Source: Micropruina sp.
GTDB taxonomy: Bacteria; Actinomycetota; Actinomycetes; Propionibacteriales; Propionibacteriaceae
Length of the DNA stretch: 64,000 nucleotides
Assembly: GCA_016716635.1 (NCBI GenBank)
Contig: JADJVZ010000013.1
Location: 434,001-498,000, forward strand
Direction: 5' to 3'
In this document: in pieces, positions 43,581-53,721 of the stretch
How the letters are laid out: every line of letters starts with the position of its first letter
Position numbering within the stretch: position 1 is the first letter of the stretch
Program-made: the position numbers and the translations under genes
Notes under the pieces: model-generated
What the model saw: only the letters and a program-made list of their open reading frames with translations
Database searches by the model: none
Told to the model about the DNA's origin: nothing

Positions 43581-46500
43581 ATGTTCCGACGTGTCACTGG
43601 CGCGCCCAATTTCGGGTTCGGCTCCGCACAGGTTCGCGACTGGCGACGGCGTGCCGCGCTCGTCACGGCGCTCTCACTGACGCTGATCGGCGTCGGCGCG
43701 CCGGTTGCCCACGCGGCTGGCCCGACCGTCGCTGTGGTGCTCACCCAGAAGGACGGCACACCGACCTGGAACGCCGACAGCCTTGCGGGTCACGACTCTG
43801 GTGACGCTAACGGCATCGTGCGGACGAACGACTACATCGTCTACAACGTGCAGGTGAGCGCCTCCGGCGGCACTGCGGCGAGCAGCCTCATCACCTTGAC
43901 GGCCCCGCTTGGCACGCAGTTCGACTCGATCCCCACCTTGTGCTCGGGGCCGGGCAGCTCGCTCTCGCCCGCCACGATGCCTGCTCCCGCAGCCCCCTTG
44001 ACCTCGACGTCCTACCTGACGTTGCCGACCCAAACGCTGATCTGTGACGTGGGGGACATTGCGACCGGTTCCACGTTGTCGTGGGACTTCCCAGCGCGTG
44101 TCAGGCCTGAGGTTCCCAACGCCACTGTGCTTGGTGTCGTCACGGCGAGCGTCTCATCGCCGTCGATCAGCGCCCCCGTGGTCAGCAGCGCAAGCACCCC
44201 GCTGACGGTCTCGGCTCGCGCCCAATACGACCTCACTGATAACAGCGTCGCCCTGACCGACAACACGGGCTACTACTACTCGGAAATTGTTCCGTGCACG
44301 ACGACCGCAGGGTTGTGCCGGAAGTTGTACTTCCCGGCGTTGATCTCGGCTCCGGCTGGCGGCAAGGGCCTGAGTCCGCTCGCCGGCTCCTTCGGGTATA
44401 CGGCCGACGTCTCGCCGGCGGCGCTGTTCGGCTCCGCCATTACCTCCGATCCGGAGTACATCGCTGCGGGAGCGTCCGCCGCCGCCACCTACGGCGGCCA
44501 CCTGCTGGGCTGTGGCGTGCTCGGTTGGATGGAGCCCTACCCCAAGCTCGCCGACGGTACGGTGCAGAACGCCGTGCGGGATTCGGGAACGACGACCTGC
44601 ACCCAGCCGGGCGGCAACGGCACGCCGATCTCCGTCTCGATTTCCGGGGCCGACACCACGGCCTACACGTACCCGGCCTATGTGTCGAACCCGGCGAACA
44701 CGACATTGCCGAACGATCGTGCCTACGTGTACGCCATGTCCTTGGTCTACGAGGTGCCCCTGAAGGCGGCCTCCGATCTGGGCACCACCTCGAACGGCTC
44801 CTCGACCCTGAACTTCACCAACACCTACTCCAACTTCGCGCCTACCGATATTTCGGGTCAGACGGCGATCCCGGAGTACCTGGGCAACAACTACCGCACG
44901 GGCACCCTCGTGGTCAGTGACAAGGGCACCTTCGACAAGTGGTTCGCCGGCGTCCCGAACGCGGCGGGCAATACCCCGCCCGCCGACTGGATGCCGGGCT
45001 GGGGCGCGTGGGAGGGCCCTTCGGGCGCCACGGGCCCCCAGGCCGGTACCGGGCAGTTGTTCCCCGGGGGCACCACCTTGTCCAACCTCAACTTCTCGAA
45101 CCAGTCCACCTCCGGGAACACCATGACGTTCCTTGCCTGTGACTCGTGGGACAACTCGTTGCTGCAGCTGACGAACATCACGGCGGCGGCTGGCACGGCA
45201 CCGCTGCAAAAGATCCCCGCCAATGGTGCCCCCGTGTGGGTGTCCGGTGGGTATGCCCCGGGGCTCAGCTACTGGAGCACCCCGGCACAAGTCGCGTCCA
45301 TCCTTCCGGGCGTGAGCTTCCAGTACGGCACCGGTGTCGGTGGCGCCGGGGCGAAGTCCACCTGCGCCGACTCCGACAGCCCCGCCGGCTGGTTCGATAA
45401 CCCCGCCGATGTGCCGGGTAACGACGCCACCATGCTGGCCAGCGGCGTCTACACGGCCGTCAGCCGGGTTCGAGCCAACGTGCCCGTGCCCTACCTCAAC
45501 GGTGACGTGTACGTGGAAGTGTCGATCGGCCTGCGTGCGCTCGACACCCTGACCCAGGGAACGGTCCTGCCCAACTGGGCGACCACCACCCAGAGCGTCG
45601 GAACGCTCACCATGGACCAGAGCAAACTCACAGCCTCGTCAGCCACGCAGAGCACCTACGACCCGGTGGCTAACTCCGGAAACTCCGGTGACCGGCTGTA
45701 TGTCGCCGCGGCGGTGGGTCGTTTGAAGAAGGAAGTCTGGAGCGCCAGCACCGCAGCTTGGACGAGCTCCCTGACCCCCCAAATCGCCAGCGGTGGCACG
45801 GCCGATTTCCGCCTCACGCCCACGCTCACGTCGGGCATCATCGGCACCTACACCCGTGACGTCATCGTGGAAGACTGCCTGCCTGCCGGGGAAAACTTCG
45901 TCAGCGCGAGCGTCATGCCCGCTGTCGTTCAGGTCATTACCGGCGCCATGCCGGCCGGGGCTGGCATCACCTGCGCGGTCGGCCAGACCTACGTCAAGTG
46001 GAACCTGGGCGAGAAGCAGGTCAACACGGCGATCACGCCCATCACCTACACGATCAAGGTGTCCCCGACCTCCGGCCCGGGCACCTACACCAACACGGCG
46101 ATCGTGACCGTCGAGGGCGACCTTTCGTTGGCGTCGTCCCGGACGTCCACCGCGGCCATCACCGTGATCCAGCCGAAGGGTGTGTGGATCGACAAGGTCG
46201 CCTTGACCCCGGTGATCGAGGTCAATCGGGCCGCCGAGACGAACCTCGACCAGCTGTCGTGGCGCATCGACATGGCCAACATCGAGGTGTCCTCCCCGGT
46301 GCCGGTCGATGTCGACATCATCGACGTCCTTCCGAAGAACGGACTTAACGGCACCAGCTACACGGGCACCTTGTCCTTCGTGTCGGCCAGCGTGCTGGCT
46401 GGATCGACGGCCGCTCAGCCGGTGACGATCCTCTACACCAAGGCCGCCACGATCAACGTCGATCCTTACGACACCAGCAACGGGGCTTCGGGGATCGCTT

Positions 46501-49500
46501 GGTGTGATGCGTCCGGCGTGCTGGTCAGCGGCACCGGGTCCTGCCCGGCCGCCAACCTCGCCGACGCCACGGGCCTGCGCGTGAAGCGCTCGGGCCAGTT
46601 CACCTCGGCGGACAAGATCAGCGTTCAGATCAACATGCTCCCGACCAACAACACAGCCGGGGACGTGTACGTCAACCAGACGGCGGCCCGCGCCTCGGGT
46701 CTCACCCTTCCGGTCGGTCCTGCCCTGGCGCCCGAAACCGTGATCGCGTCGTCCATTGGTGACTTCGTGTGGCTCGACAAGAACGGCAACGGCATTCAGG
46801 ACGCCGGAGAAGCGGGCGTCCCGAAGTTCCCCGTGAAGCTGAGTGGTACCGACTCCGACGGCAACTCCGTGAGCCTCAGCACGACGACCGATTCCAACGG
46901 TAAGTACCTGTTCTCGAACCTGCAGTCGGGCACCTACACGGTGACCTTCGATCCGGCGGGTCTCGCCGCACTTGGCTCGGGTTACGTGTTCACCAAGCAG
47001 AACGAGGGCTTGGCCGACACCATCGATTCCGATGGTGACGCCACGACGGGCGTCACTGCGCCGATCGTCCTGCCGGGTGCCTTCGCCGAGCTGACGGTCG
47101 ACCAGGGCATCACCGTCCCGGGCATCGCCTTGTCGAAGCAGGTCTGCCTCAAGGGCTCCGGCTGCAACCAGGCCACGGACGCCGATTGGGGCGAAACGGC
47201 GAGCGTCTTCACGGGCGAGACCGTCGAATGGCGCATGACCGTGACCAACACCGGCGGCATGACTCTCACCGACGTGACGGTCACGGATCCGCTGGTGCCG
47301 GGCTGCGCGAAGACCTTCGCGAGCATCGCCCCCTCGGCGGTGCAGGTGTACACCTGCTCGGCGCCGCTCACGGCGGACATCAAGCCGAACACCGCCTCGG
47401 TCACCGGCAACCCGCCCAACGGCAAGCCGGTCACCGCGACCGACACCGCGGAAGCGACCGTGTTCTCGGGCAGCGTCGGTGACACCGTCTGGTACGACGT
47501 GGACGGCGATGGCGTCCAAGACGCCGGCGAGCCGGGCATCCAAAACGCGACAGTGACGGTCACGGTCAAGGATCCCAACACGGGGGCCACCAAGACGTTC
47601 ACGACTACCACCGATGCCAACGGCCACTACTCGGTCGGCGGCCTGCCGCCGGGCTCGGTGACCGTGACGATCACCACCGTGGATTCCGATTTCGCGCCGA
47701 CCTACGACCAGGACGGCACGGGCACGGCCAACAGCACGACCCTGACCCTGGGTGCGGGCGAGGCCCGGACGGACATCGACTTCGGCTACACCGTGAAGTT
47801 CTCCCTTGGTGACAAGGTGTGGATCGACACCAACGGTGACGGCGTCTTCCAGACCGGCGAGCCGGTGGTTCCGGACGGCACGGTCGTCCAGCTGTGGAAC
47901 GCCACCACGAACTCCTACCTGACCCAGACCACCACGACCGGTGGGGTGTATTCCTTCACGGGGTTGCCCGCTGGTGACTACTACGTGGTGATCCCGGCGT
48001 CGGCCCTCACCGGAACCCTCGCCGGCGCCGTGGCCGCGCCCAACGGCGGCACCGATCCGGACAACAACGCCGACGAGACGGCCGACCACAACGCGGTCGC
48101 CGGTGCGGCTGGCGCCATCCAGACCGGGACGATCACCTTGTCGGCGACCTTGTCGTCCACGGCGGGTTCGCAGATCTCGGGCAACGAGCCGACGAGCGGT
48201 TACACCAACAACACCCTCGACCTGGCCCTCCTCGGAGCGCCCGCGATCCACATCGAGAAGGAGGTGTGCGACCCCGCTGCGGGGGCCTGCGCGGATACCG
48301 CTGCGCTCGCCACCGATGGTTGGACGGAGCTCCGCAACGCCACCTTCCTGGATTCGGTGAAGTGGCGGATCACCGTGAAAAACACCGGCCTGCAGGACCT
48401 CACGAACGTGACGGTCACGGATCCGCTGGTGTCCAACTGCGGGCTTGCGATCAAGGGCACGTTCGCGGTGGGCGCCTCGACGTCCTACTCCTGCACCACG
48501 GACAGCTTGCTGGTGGGGTTCGTCAACACGGCGACGGTCACCGGCACGGGCCCGACGGGCACGAAGGTGACCGACGAGGACACCGCGGAGGTGACCACGC
48601 CGACGCCGAACCCGGGCATCCAGGTGATCAAGTTCGTCGAGAGCGCGGGCGCGGCCAGCGACGCCAACACGACGCCGGGCGTGAACGCGCCCGTCGGCTC
48701 AACCGCCACGTGGACCTACCAGGTCTCGCTGCCGGCGGGAGTGAACGTTCCGCTCAAGGACGTTTCGGTGTCGGACGACAACGGCACGCCGGCGGATTCG
48801 TCCGATGACTGGGCCGCGACCTACGTCTCGGGTGACACGAACGGCAACTCAATCCTCGATGTGGGTGAGACCTGGCTGTACAACTCCGGGTCGCACTCGC
48901 TGACGGTGCTGGCGGGGCAGTACACCAATATGGCGACCGCCCTGGGCACCCCGGTGTCCCCGAGCGGCCAGACCTCCATCGCGGATCAGGACCCGGCGAA
49001 CATCTTCGGAGTGAACGCCGCCCTTGAGGTGGTCAAGTTCACCAACGAGCAGGACGCCAACACGACCTCGGGGCCGGGCGTCCTGGTGGGTGACACCGTG
49101 ACCTGGCGCTACTTGGTGAAGAACACCGGCAACGTTGCGTTGACGAAGGTCACCGTGACCGATGACAAGGGCGTGGCGATCTCCTGTGGGGCCGCGGATG
49201 CCGACAAGGACGGCGCCATCGACTTCCTTGATGTGGGTCCGGCGTTCTGGGTGTCGTGCACGGGCTCCGGCCCGGCGACGGCTGGCCAGTACGAGAACAC
49301 CGCGACGGCGACGGGCACCCCGTCCAATGCCTTGGGTGTGGCCCTGGTCGACGCGAGTGGGAAGCCTCTGACGAAGCCCACAGATACCGACCCGTCGCAC
49401 TACTTCGGTGTGGCGCCGTCGGTGGACGTGGTGAAGACCACCCAGACCGTGAATTCCGACGCCGTCACGGGCCCGATGGTGCTCGAGGGGGGTGCCGTGA

Positions 49501-51266
49501 AGTGGACCTACACGGTGACCAACACGGGCACCACCGCGCTGGTGGATGTCACGGTGACCGACGACAAGGTTGCTGCGGAATCGATCGACTGTGGCGCGGG
49601 CACGAACGTCATCGCGTTCATGCTGCCGGGTGCAACGGTGGCCTGCACGGCGACCGGCACGGCCACGCTGGGGCAGTACACCAACAACGCGACAGTCACT
49701 GGCGCGCCGGTGTTACCGCCGGTCGGAACGGATCTCAGCAATCCGAAGACCTGGCCAACGGACGTGACGACGTACACAACGATCACCACCTCGACCGGGA
49801 CGACCGTCCCGGACGTGACCGCTGAGAACCCGGATCATTACCTGGGCATCAAGACGGGTGTGGACATCACGAAGTTCGTCAACGGCCAAGACGCCAATGA
49901 TGCGTTCGGGCCGAACGTGGCCGTGGGAAGCACTGTCACCTGGACCTACAAGGTCGTCAACACGGGCACCACGGCGTTGCTCAACGCCACGGTGACCGAC
50001 GACATGCTCGCGGATGCGGACATCAACTGCGGCGCCGGTGGCAACGTGATTGGTCTGCTGCTGCCGGGTGACGCGAATGCCGTGACCTGCACCGCGACCG
50101 GCGTCGCGATCGCTGGCCAGTACACCAACCTCGGTTCGGTCATCGGCACGCCCGCCATGCCCAAGCCTGGGGAGGGCATCGACCTGGCCGATCCCAGCAC
50201 CTGGCCGACCGACCCGACGGTCTACGCTCAGGCGAGCGTGACCGACGTGGACGGGAACGTCTCCAAGGTGGACGAGGTTGGGGACATCGATCCGGCGAAC
50301 TATTACGGTGCTGCGCCGAGCCTCACTCTGGTGAAGAAGACCAACGGTACGGACAACAACGTGGCGCCTGGTCCGACACTGACCACGGGTGACACGGTGA
50401 CGTGGACGTACACGGTGACCAACACCGGGAACACGGCGATCGCCGGGCTCACGGTGACCGACGACAAGGTGGCAGCCGCGGCGATTGATTGCGGCGCGGG
50501 TTCCAACGTCGTCGCGTTGCTGTTGCCGGGGGCCTCGGTCACCTGCACCGCGACGGGTATCGCGGACGCGGTGGCGTACGAGAACACGGGAACGGCGACC
50601 GGTCAGCCGGTGCTGCCGAAACTCACCGAGGGTGTGGATCCGAAAGATCCGACGACCTGGCCGAAGGATCCGACCAGCTACGTGCCGGTGACTGACACCA
50701 AGGGGACGGCGGTGCCGCCCTTGACGGTCACCGATCCGGATCACTACACCGGAGTCCTGCCGCCGGCGTCGGCTGCGGCCATCACCGTGCTCAAGCAGGT
50801 GTGCACCCTGACTGCTGGGTGTGACGTGGCTCGTGATACCGGATGGGCGGCTTCGGCGATCCTCGCCAAGGGTGCGACCGCGACCTACCGGATCGTCGTG
50901 ACCAACACGGGCCAGCTCACGCTGAAGCCGGTCACCGTGACCGATCCGCTGGCCCCGGGCTGCAACCTGACGGTCGCCTCCTTGGCTGGTGGTGAGTCGG
51001 CTCGGACGTCCTGCACGGTGACGAACGTGACGAAGAACTTCGTCAACGTGGTGACCGCGACCGGGCAGCCGGTCGACGCGGCTGGGCGACCTGTGCTGAG
51101 CCCGGTGACCGCGTCGAGCGAGGCGAGCGTAGCCATCCCGAGCGCGAAGCTGGCCTACACCGGTTTCGACGCGCTGCCCGTCGTGGGTCTGGGTGTCAGC
51201 CTCGGGCTCGGTGGCCTGGCGCTCATGCTGGTAGCGCGCCGTAAGGAACGCGATGACGTTGCCTGA
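43581..51266 (+). CDS. Giant cell-wall-anchored surface protein with SdrD/DUF11 repeats and LAYTG sorting signal
   Basis: The protein is 2561 aa with a signal peptide (basic RRR, hydrophobic core, cleavage after VAHA). The N-terminal 1000 or so residues have no recognised domain. SdrD/Cna-B-like domains start near residues 1055, 1296 and 1409 (GDFVWLDKNGNGIQDAGE and two similar blocks). DUF11-like modules lie between and after, with four tandem modules of about 130-155 aa from residue 1814 (starts near 1814, 1947, 2093 and 2247). The C-terminus has LAYTG at residues 2524-2528, a hydrophobic helix and an RRKERD tail, the sorting signal of class E sortases. A structural or adhesive surface role is inferred. 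Confidence 0.88.
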   Translation: MFRRVTGAPNFGFGSAQVRDWRRRAALVTALSLTLIGVGAPVAHAAGPTVAVVLTQKDGTPTWNADSLAGHDSGDANGIVRTNDYIVYNVQVSASGGTAASSLITLTAPLGTQFDSIPTLCSGPGSSLSPATMPAPAAPLTSTSYLTLPTQTLICDVGDIATGSTLSWDFPARVRPEVPNATVLGVVTASVSSPSISAPVVSSASTPLTVSARAQYDLTDNSVALTDNTGYYYSEIVPCTTTAGLCRKLYFPALISAPAGGKGLSPLAGSFGYTADVSPAALFGSAITSDPEYIAAGASAAATYGGHLLGCGVLGWMEPYPKLADGTVQNAVRDSGTTTCTQPGGNGTPISVSISGADTTAYTYPAYVSNPANTTLPNDRAYVYAMSLVYEVPLKAASDLGTTSNGSSTLNFTNTYSNFAPTDISGQTAIPEYLGNNYRTGTLVVSDKGTFDKWFAGVPNAAGNTPPADWMPGWGAWEGPSGATGPQAGTGQLFPGGTTLSNLNFSNQSTSGNTMTFLACDSWDNSLLQLTNITAAAGTAPLQKIPANGAPVWVSGGYAPGLSYWSTPAQVASILPGVSFQYGTGVGGAGAKSTCADSDSPAGWFDNPADVPGNDATMLASGVYTAVSRVRANVPVPYLNGDVYVEVSIGLRALDTLTQGTVLPNWATTTQSVGTLTMDQSKLTASSATQSTYDPVANSGNSGDRLYVAAAVGRLKKEVWSASTAAWTSSLTPQIASGGTADFRLTPTLTSGIIGTYTRDVIVEDCLPAGENFVSASVMPAVVQVITGAMPAGAGITCAVGQTYVKWNLGEKQVNTAITPITYTIKVSPTSGPGTYTNTAIVTVEGDLSLASSRTSTAAITVIQPKGVWIDKVALTPVIEVNRAAETNLDQLSWRIDMANIEVSSPVPVDVDIIDVLPKNGLNGTSYTGTLSFVSASVLAGSTAAQPVTILYTKAATINVDPYDTSNGASGIAWCDASGVLVSGTGSCPAANLADATGLRVKRSGQFTSADKISVQINMLPTNNTAGDVYVNQTAARASGLTLPVGPALAPETVIASSIGDFVWLDKNGNGIQDAGEAGVPKFPVKLSGTDSDGNSVSLSTTTDSNGKYLFSNLQSGTYTVTFDPAGLAALGSGYVFTKQNEGLADTIDSDGDATTGVTAPIVLPGAFAELTVDQGITVPGIALSKQVCLKGSGCNQATDADWGETASVFTGETVEWRMTVTNTGGMTLTDVTVTDPLVPGCAKTFASIAPSAVQVYTCSAPLTADIKPNTASVTGNPPNGKPVTATDTAEATVFSGSVGDTVWYDVDGDGVQDAGEPGIQNATVTVTVKDPNTGATKTFTTTTDANGHYSVGGLPPGSVTVTITTVDSDFAPTYDQDGTGTANSTTLTLGAGEARTDIDFGYTVKFSLGDKVWIDTNGDGVFQTGEPVVPDGTVVQLWNATTNSYLTQTTTTGGVYSFTGLPAGDYYVVIPASALTGTLAGAVAAPNGGTDPDNNADETADHNAVAGAAGAIQTGTITLSATLSSTAGSQISGNEPTSGYTNNTLDLALLGAPAIHIEKEVCDPAAGACADTAALATDGWTELRNATFLDSVKWRITVKNTGLQDLTNVTVTDPLVSNCGLAIKGTFAVGASTSYSCTTDSLLVGFVNTATVTGTGPTGTKVTDEDTAEVTTPTPNPGIQVIKFVESAGAASDANTTPGVNAPVGSTATWTYQVSLPAGVNVPLKDVSVSDDNGTPADSSDDWAATYVSGDTNGNSILDVGETWLYNSGSHSLTVLAGQYTNMATALGTPVSPSGQTSIADQDPANIFGVNAALEVVKFTNEQDANTTSGPGVLVGDTVTWRYLVKNTGNVALTKVTVTDDKGVAISCGAADADKDGAIDFLDVGPAFWVSCTGSGPATAGQYENTATATGTPSNALGVALVDASGKPLTKPTDTDPSHYFGVAPSVDVVKTTQTVNSDAVTGPMVLEGGAVKWTYTVTNTGTTALVDVTVTDDKVAAESIDCGAGTNVIAFMLPGATVACTATGTATLGQYTNNATVTGAPVLPPVGTDLSNPKTWPTDVTTYTTITTSTGTTVPDVTAENPDHYLGIKTGVDITKFVNGQDANDAFGPNVAVGSTVTWTYKVVNTGTTALLNATVTDDMLADADINCGAGGNVIGLLLPGDANAVTCTATGVAIAGQYTNLGSVIGTPAMPKPGEGIDLADPSTWPTDPTVYAQASVTDVDGNVSKVDEVGDIDPANYYGAAPSLTLVKKTNGTDNNVAPGPTLTTGDTVTWTYTVTNTGNTAIAGLTVTDDKVAAAAIDCGAGSNVVALLLPGASVTCTATGIADAVAYENTGTATGQPVLPKLTEGVDPKDPTTWPKDPTSYVPVTDTKGTAVPPLTVTDPDHYTGVLPPASAAAITVLKQVCTLTAGCDVARDTGWAASAILAKGATATYRIVVTNTGQLTLKPVTVTDPLAPGCNLTVASLAGGESARTSCTVTNVTKNFVNVVTATGQPVDAAGRPVLSPVTASSEASVAIPSAKLAYTGFDALPVVGLGVSLGLGGLALMLVARRKERDDVA

Positions 51267-51633
51267 GGTGACAGCCAGCCGCGATGCGGGGCGCAGGCTC
51301 CGTGTCGCGGCTGCGGCCGCGGTGGCGGCCGGAATGCTCCTGGGCGGGGCGGCGTGCACGACCCCGGCTCCGGTGGCGTCCAAAGTGTCCGTTCCGACCT
51401 TGTCGCCGGTGATCTCGCAGGCTGACATCGCGGGGCAACTGCATACCGTCCTGGCGAAGAACTTCCCCAAGGCCGGGGTCGCGGACTGCGTCCACACGGC
51501 GCTCCTAGACGCCCAAACCAAGGGCAAGCTCGGCTTGGTCGATCTCGATAACTACGTCCGCAACGTGGTGACGGACCCGATGCGAAGCGTGCTCCTCGAC
51601 CTTCAGAACGCCGGTACCTGCACCCGTGGGTGA
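51253..51633 (+). CDS. Small lipoprotein between adhesin and sortase
   Basis: This 126-aa protein begins 14 bp inside the adhesin gene. It has a basic start, a hydrophobic stretch and a lipobox-like LLGGAAC with Cys35. The mature part is short and helical (ISQADIAGQLHTVLAKNF), with two further cysteines (ADCVH and GTCTRG) that could form a disulfide. No family was recognised. Its overlaps with both neighbours place it in the same transcript, so a role in assembling or displaying the adhesin is an inference. Confidence 0.7.
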   Translation: MTLPEVTASRDAGRRLRVAAAAAVAAGMLLGGAACTTPAPVASKVSVPTLSPVISQADIAGQLHTVLAKNFPKAGVADCVHTALLDAQTKGKLGLVDLDNYVRNVVTDPMRSVLLDLQNAGTCTRG

Positions 51634-52351
51634 CACGACCCCGACCCTTGAGCTGCCCGTCACGCGGCGGGCGCTGCCGCCTGCCCGGCCGTCCCGGTGG
51701 CGCATCGCCAGCATGCTGGGCGAGATCCTGCTCACGGTGGGGGTACTCATCGTGGTCTTCGCGATCTGGTTGTTGTTGTGGACCGACGTCACCGCCGGTG
51801 CCTCTCAACGTCAAGAGGTCACGTCACTACGGACGCAACTGGCCCACACCACGAAGGCGCCGGACGTGCAGTTGGGCGACGCCTACGCGATCGTTCAGAT
51901 CCCCCGCTTCGGCACCAGCTTCGCGATGCCGGTCTACCAAGGCACCGATAGCGGGGTCCTCACCAAGGGCCTCGGACACTACCCCGAGACCGCCCAACCG
52001 GGGCAGGTCGGCAACGCGTCCTTCGCCGGTCATCGGACCACCTACGGACGTCCGCTGTGGGACATTGACCTGCTCCGCGACGGCGATTCGATCATCGTCA
52101 CCACCGCTGGCGGCTACTACGTGTACAAGGTCATCGGCCACGAGATCGTCAGCCCCGACGACGTGGGCGTGATCGCACCCGTCCCCGGCAGCCCCGAGAC
52201 CCCGGCCACGGAATCCCTGCTCACGCTCACCAGCTGCGATCCCAAGTTCACCGCCCAACGCCGCTACATCGTCCACGCGCGGCTGGCCGAGACCTTCACC
52301 CCGCAGCAGGGTCTGCCGGCGGCCGCGCTCGTTCCACCCACGGGAGGCTGA
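51626..52351 (+). CDS. Class E sortase
   Basis: This 241-aa membrane transpeptidase has an N-terminal membrane helix (about residues 28-52) and the sortase beta-barrel. The catalytic residues are His136 (FAGHRTTYG), Cys204 (LTLTSCDPKF) and Arg213 (QRRYIVHA). The TLTSC-x-P-x-F block is typical of class E enzymes, which cleave LAXTG motifs; the neighbouring adhesin carries LAYTG. The GTG start at 51626 overlaps the lipoprotein stop by 8 bp. Confidence 0.88.
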   Translation: MGDTTPTLELPVTRRALPPARPSRWRIASMLGEILLTVGVLIVVFAIWLLLWTDVTAGASQRQEVTSLRTQLAHTTKAPDVQLGDAYAIVQIPRFGTSFAMPVYQGTDSGVLTKGLGHYPETAQPGQVGNASFAGHRTTYGRPLWDIDLLRDGDSIIVTTAGGYYVYKVIGHEIVSPDDVGVIAPVPGSPETPATESLLTLTSCDPKFTAQRRYIVHARLAETFTPQQGLPAAALVPPTGG

Positions 52352-52353
52352 CC

Positions 52354-52512
52354 ATGTACGCGAAGCTCTGGAAGGCGCTGCCCGGTCACCGATGGGTCAA
52401 AGTGGCGCTGATTGTGGGCGCGCTGCTCGCCTTGCTGTTTGTCCTCGACCGTTGGGTCTTCCCCTGGGCCGCGAACCTGCTGTGGTTCGGGGAGGCTACC
52501 GTCGGCCGGTGA
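52354..52512 (+). CDS. 52-aa single-pass membrane protein of the sortase locus
   Basis: This ORF starts 2 bp after the sortase stop with GGGAGG upstream. It reads MYAKLWKALPGHRWVK, then a hydrophobic helix and FVLDRWVFPWAANLLWFGEATVGR. Similar small membrane proteins with an MY..LW..LPG start are found beside class E sortases in other actinobacteria, as I recall them. It was probably missed by length filters. Function unknown; a sortase helper is plausible. Confidence 0.7.
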   Translation: MYAKLWKALPGHRWVKVALIVGALLALLFVLDRWVFPWAANLLWFGEATVGR

Positions 52513-52542
52513 CCTCGTCCGTCGCGCTGGCGATCTCGCGCC

Positions 52543-53721
52543 CTAGGAGTAGTAGCCGATGGTGATGCTGCCGGGATTGCCTGCGGCGTCCGTGGCTGCC
52601 TGGGTGTTTCCGCTGAAGGAGTACGTCGACACGATGGCTCCGGTTGTCCCGCCGACGTAGCTGCCGCCGGCCCCACCGCCGGAACCGGTGCTGGCCCGAG
52701 CGAAACACCACGTCGCGTCGTTGACGTAGACGTAGCCCACGCCTCCGCCACCCCCGCCGCCGTAGCCGCCGCCACCCCCGCCGCCGACCGCGATGGAGCC
52801 GCCCAGGGGGTTGGGGCTGGAGTTGGTGCCCGTCGTGTTGCCGATCAAGCCGACCCCTCCGTTTCCGCCGCCATTGAGGCCCGCCCCGGTGGCCCCTCCG
52901 ATGGTTCCAGACCAGGCTCCCCACGCGGCGGCAGCGGTCGGGACGGCTGCGGTTCGGGAGATAGCAGTCACCACGCCTGCGGCCCCCGCAGCACCGCCGA
53001 CGCCCGCACCCCCACCATTGACGTTCACCCAGAGCTGCGGCGTACTGGTGGAAGCCAAAGTCACCGTGGAGTTGCCGGCTCCGCCCGTCGTGCCCGTCTG
53101 GGTGGCGCTGCCGCCGATGGCTGTGGTTTGGGTGGTGGTTCCGGTGTAGGTACTGCAACCCCCGCCGCTGATGTACCCCCAACTGCCGCCCCCGCCCCCG
53201 CCCGCGATCACGACCGGGCTAGTGCCCTTGAGGATGGCCGAGCCGCCGCCGCCTGCCCCGACGGCGAAGACGCTCGATCCGGTGACGCCCGCGGGGACGT
53301 CACCACCCTTGCCATAGCCCCAGCCGCCGGCCAGCAGGGTGGTGTTGTTGCCCGAGCCGCCGCCGTTGGCGACGTACAAGCTCAGGGTGGTGGCCGACGC
53401 GGTGTTGAGCGTCAGCTTTCCGGTGATGGAGGCTCCGAGGGTGCCGCCTCCTCGCCGCCAACCGCCGTTGCCGCCGGTCACGGTGTAGGTGACGATGGGG
53501 CACGCATTGGCGGGAATGGTGATCGACTGGACGGCGCCGGTGTAGCTGTAGGTGAGTGTCGTGAGCGTCCCGGGGCAACTGGCGGCGAACGCCGGTGCCG
53601 CCGCCGCCAACGCGACGGCCGGGACGGACCAAGCGGCGCCCGCGACGAGCGTTCGACGATGGACGGATCGGTCCTGCTTGGCCGGGGTTGCCAAGGGACC
53701 TGGTTTGCGGGGGTGTGACAT
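52543..53721 (-). CDS. Secreted glycine-rich protein with Tat-like signal
   Basis: This 392-aa protein begins with a twin-arginine-type signal (VHRRTLVAGAAWSVPAVALA, ending APAFAA). The mature part is a Gly/Ser/Thr-rich repetitive region with runs such as AGGGGGGSWGY and YGGGGGGGVGY, and few charged residues. It has no sorting motif, so it is probably released or non-covalently bound. It converges on the sortase operon with a 30-bp gap. It may be a wall or matrix component; this is an inference. Confidence 0.75.
   Translation of the reverse strand: MSHPRKPGPLATPAKQDRSVHRRTLVAGAAWSVPAVALAAAAPAFAASCPGTLTTLTYSYTGAVQSITIPANACPIVTYTVTGGNGGWRRGGGTLGASITGKLTLNTASATTLSLYVANGGGSGNNTTLLAGGWGYGKGGDVPAGVTGSSVFAVGAGGGGSAILKGTSPVVIAGGGGGGSWGYISGGGCSTYTGTTTQTTAIGGSATQTGTTGGAGNSTVTLASTSTPQLWVNVNGGGAGVGGAAGAAGVVTAISRTAAVPTAAAAWGAWSGTIGGATGAGLNGGGNGGVGLIGNTTGTNSSPNPLGGSIAVGGGGGGGYGGGGGGGVGYVYVNDATWCFARASTGSGGGAGGSYVGGTTGAIVSTYSFSGNTQAATDAAGNPGSITIGYYS

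Noticed and set aside
45639..48251. 870-codon minus-strand frame inside the adhesin gene
   Set aside because: Antisense shadow of the SdrD/DUF11 repeat region; the plus strand carries the signal peptide, domain motifs and sorting signal.
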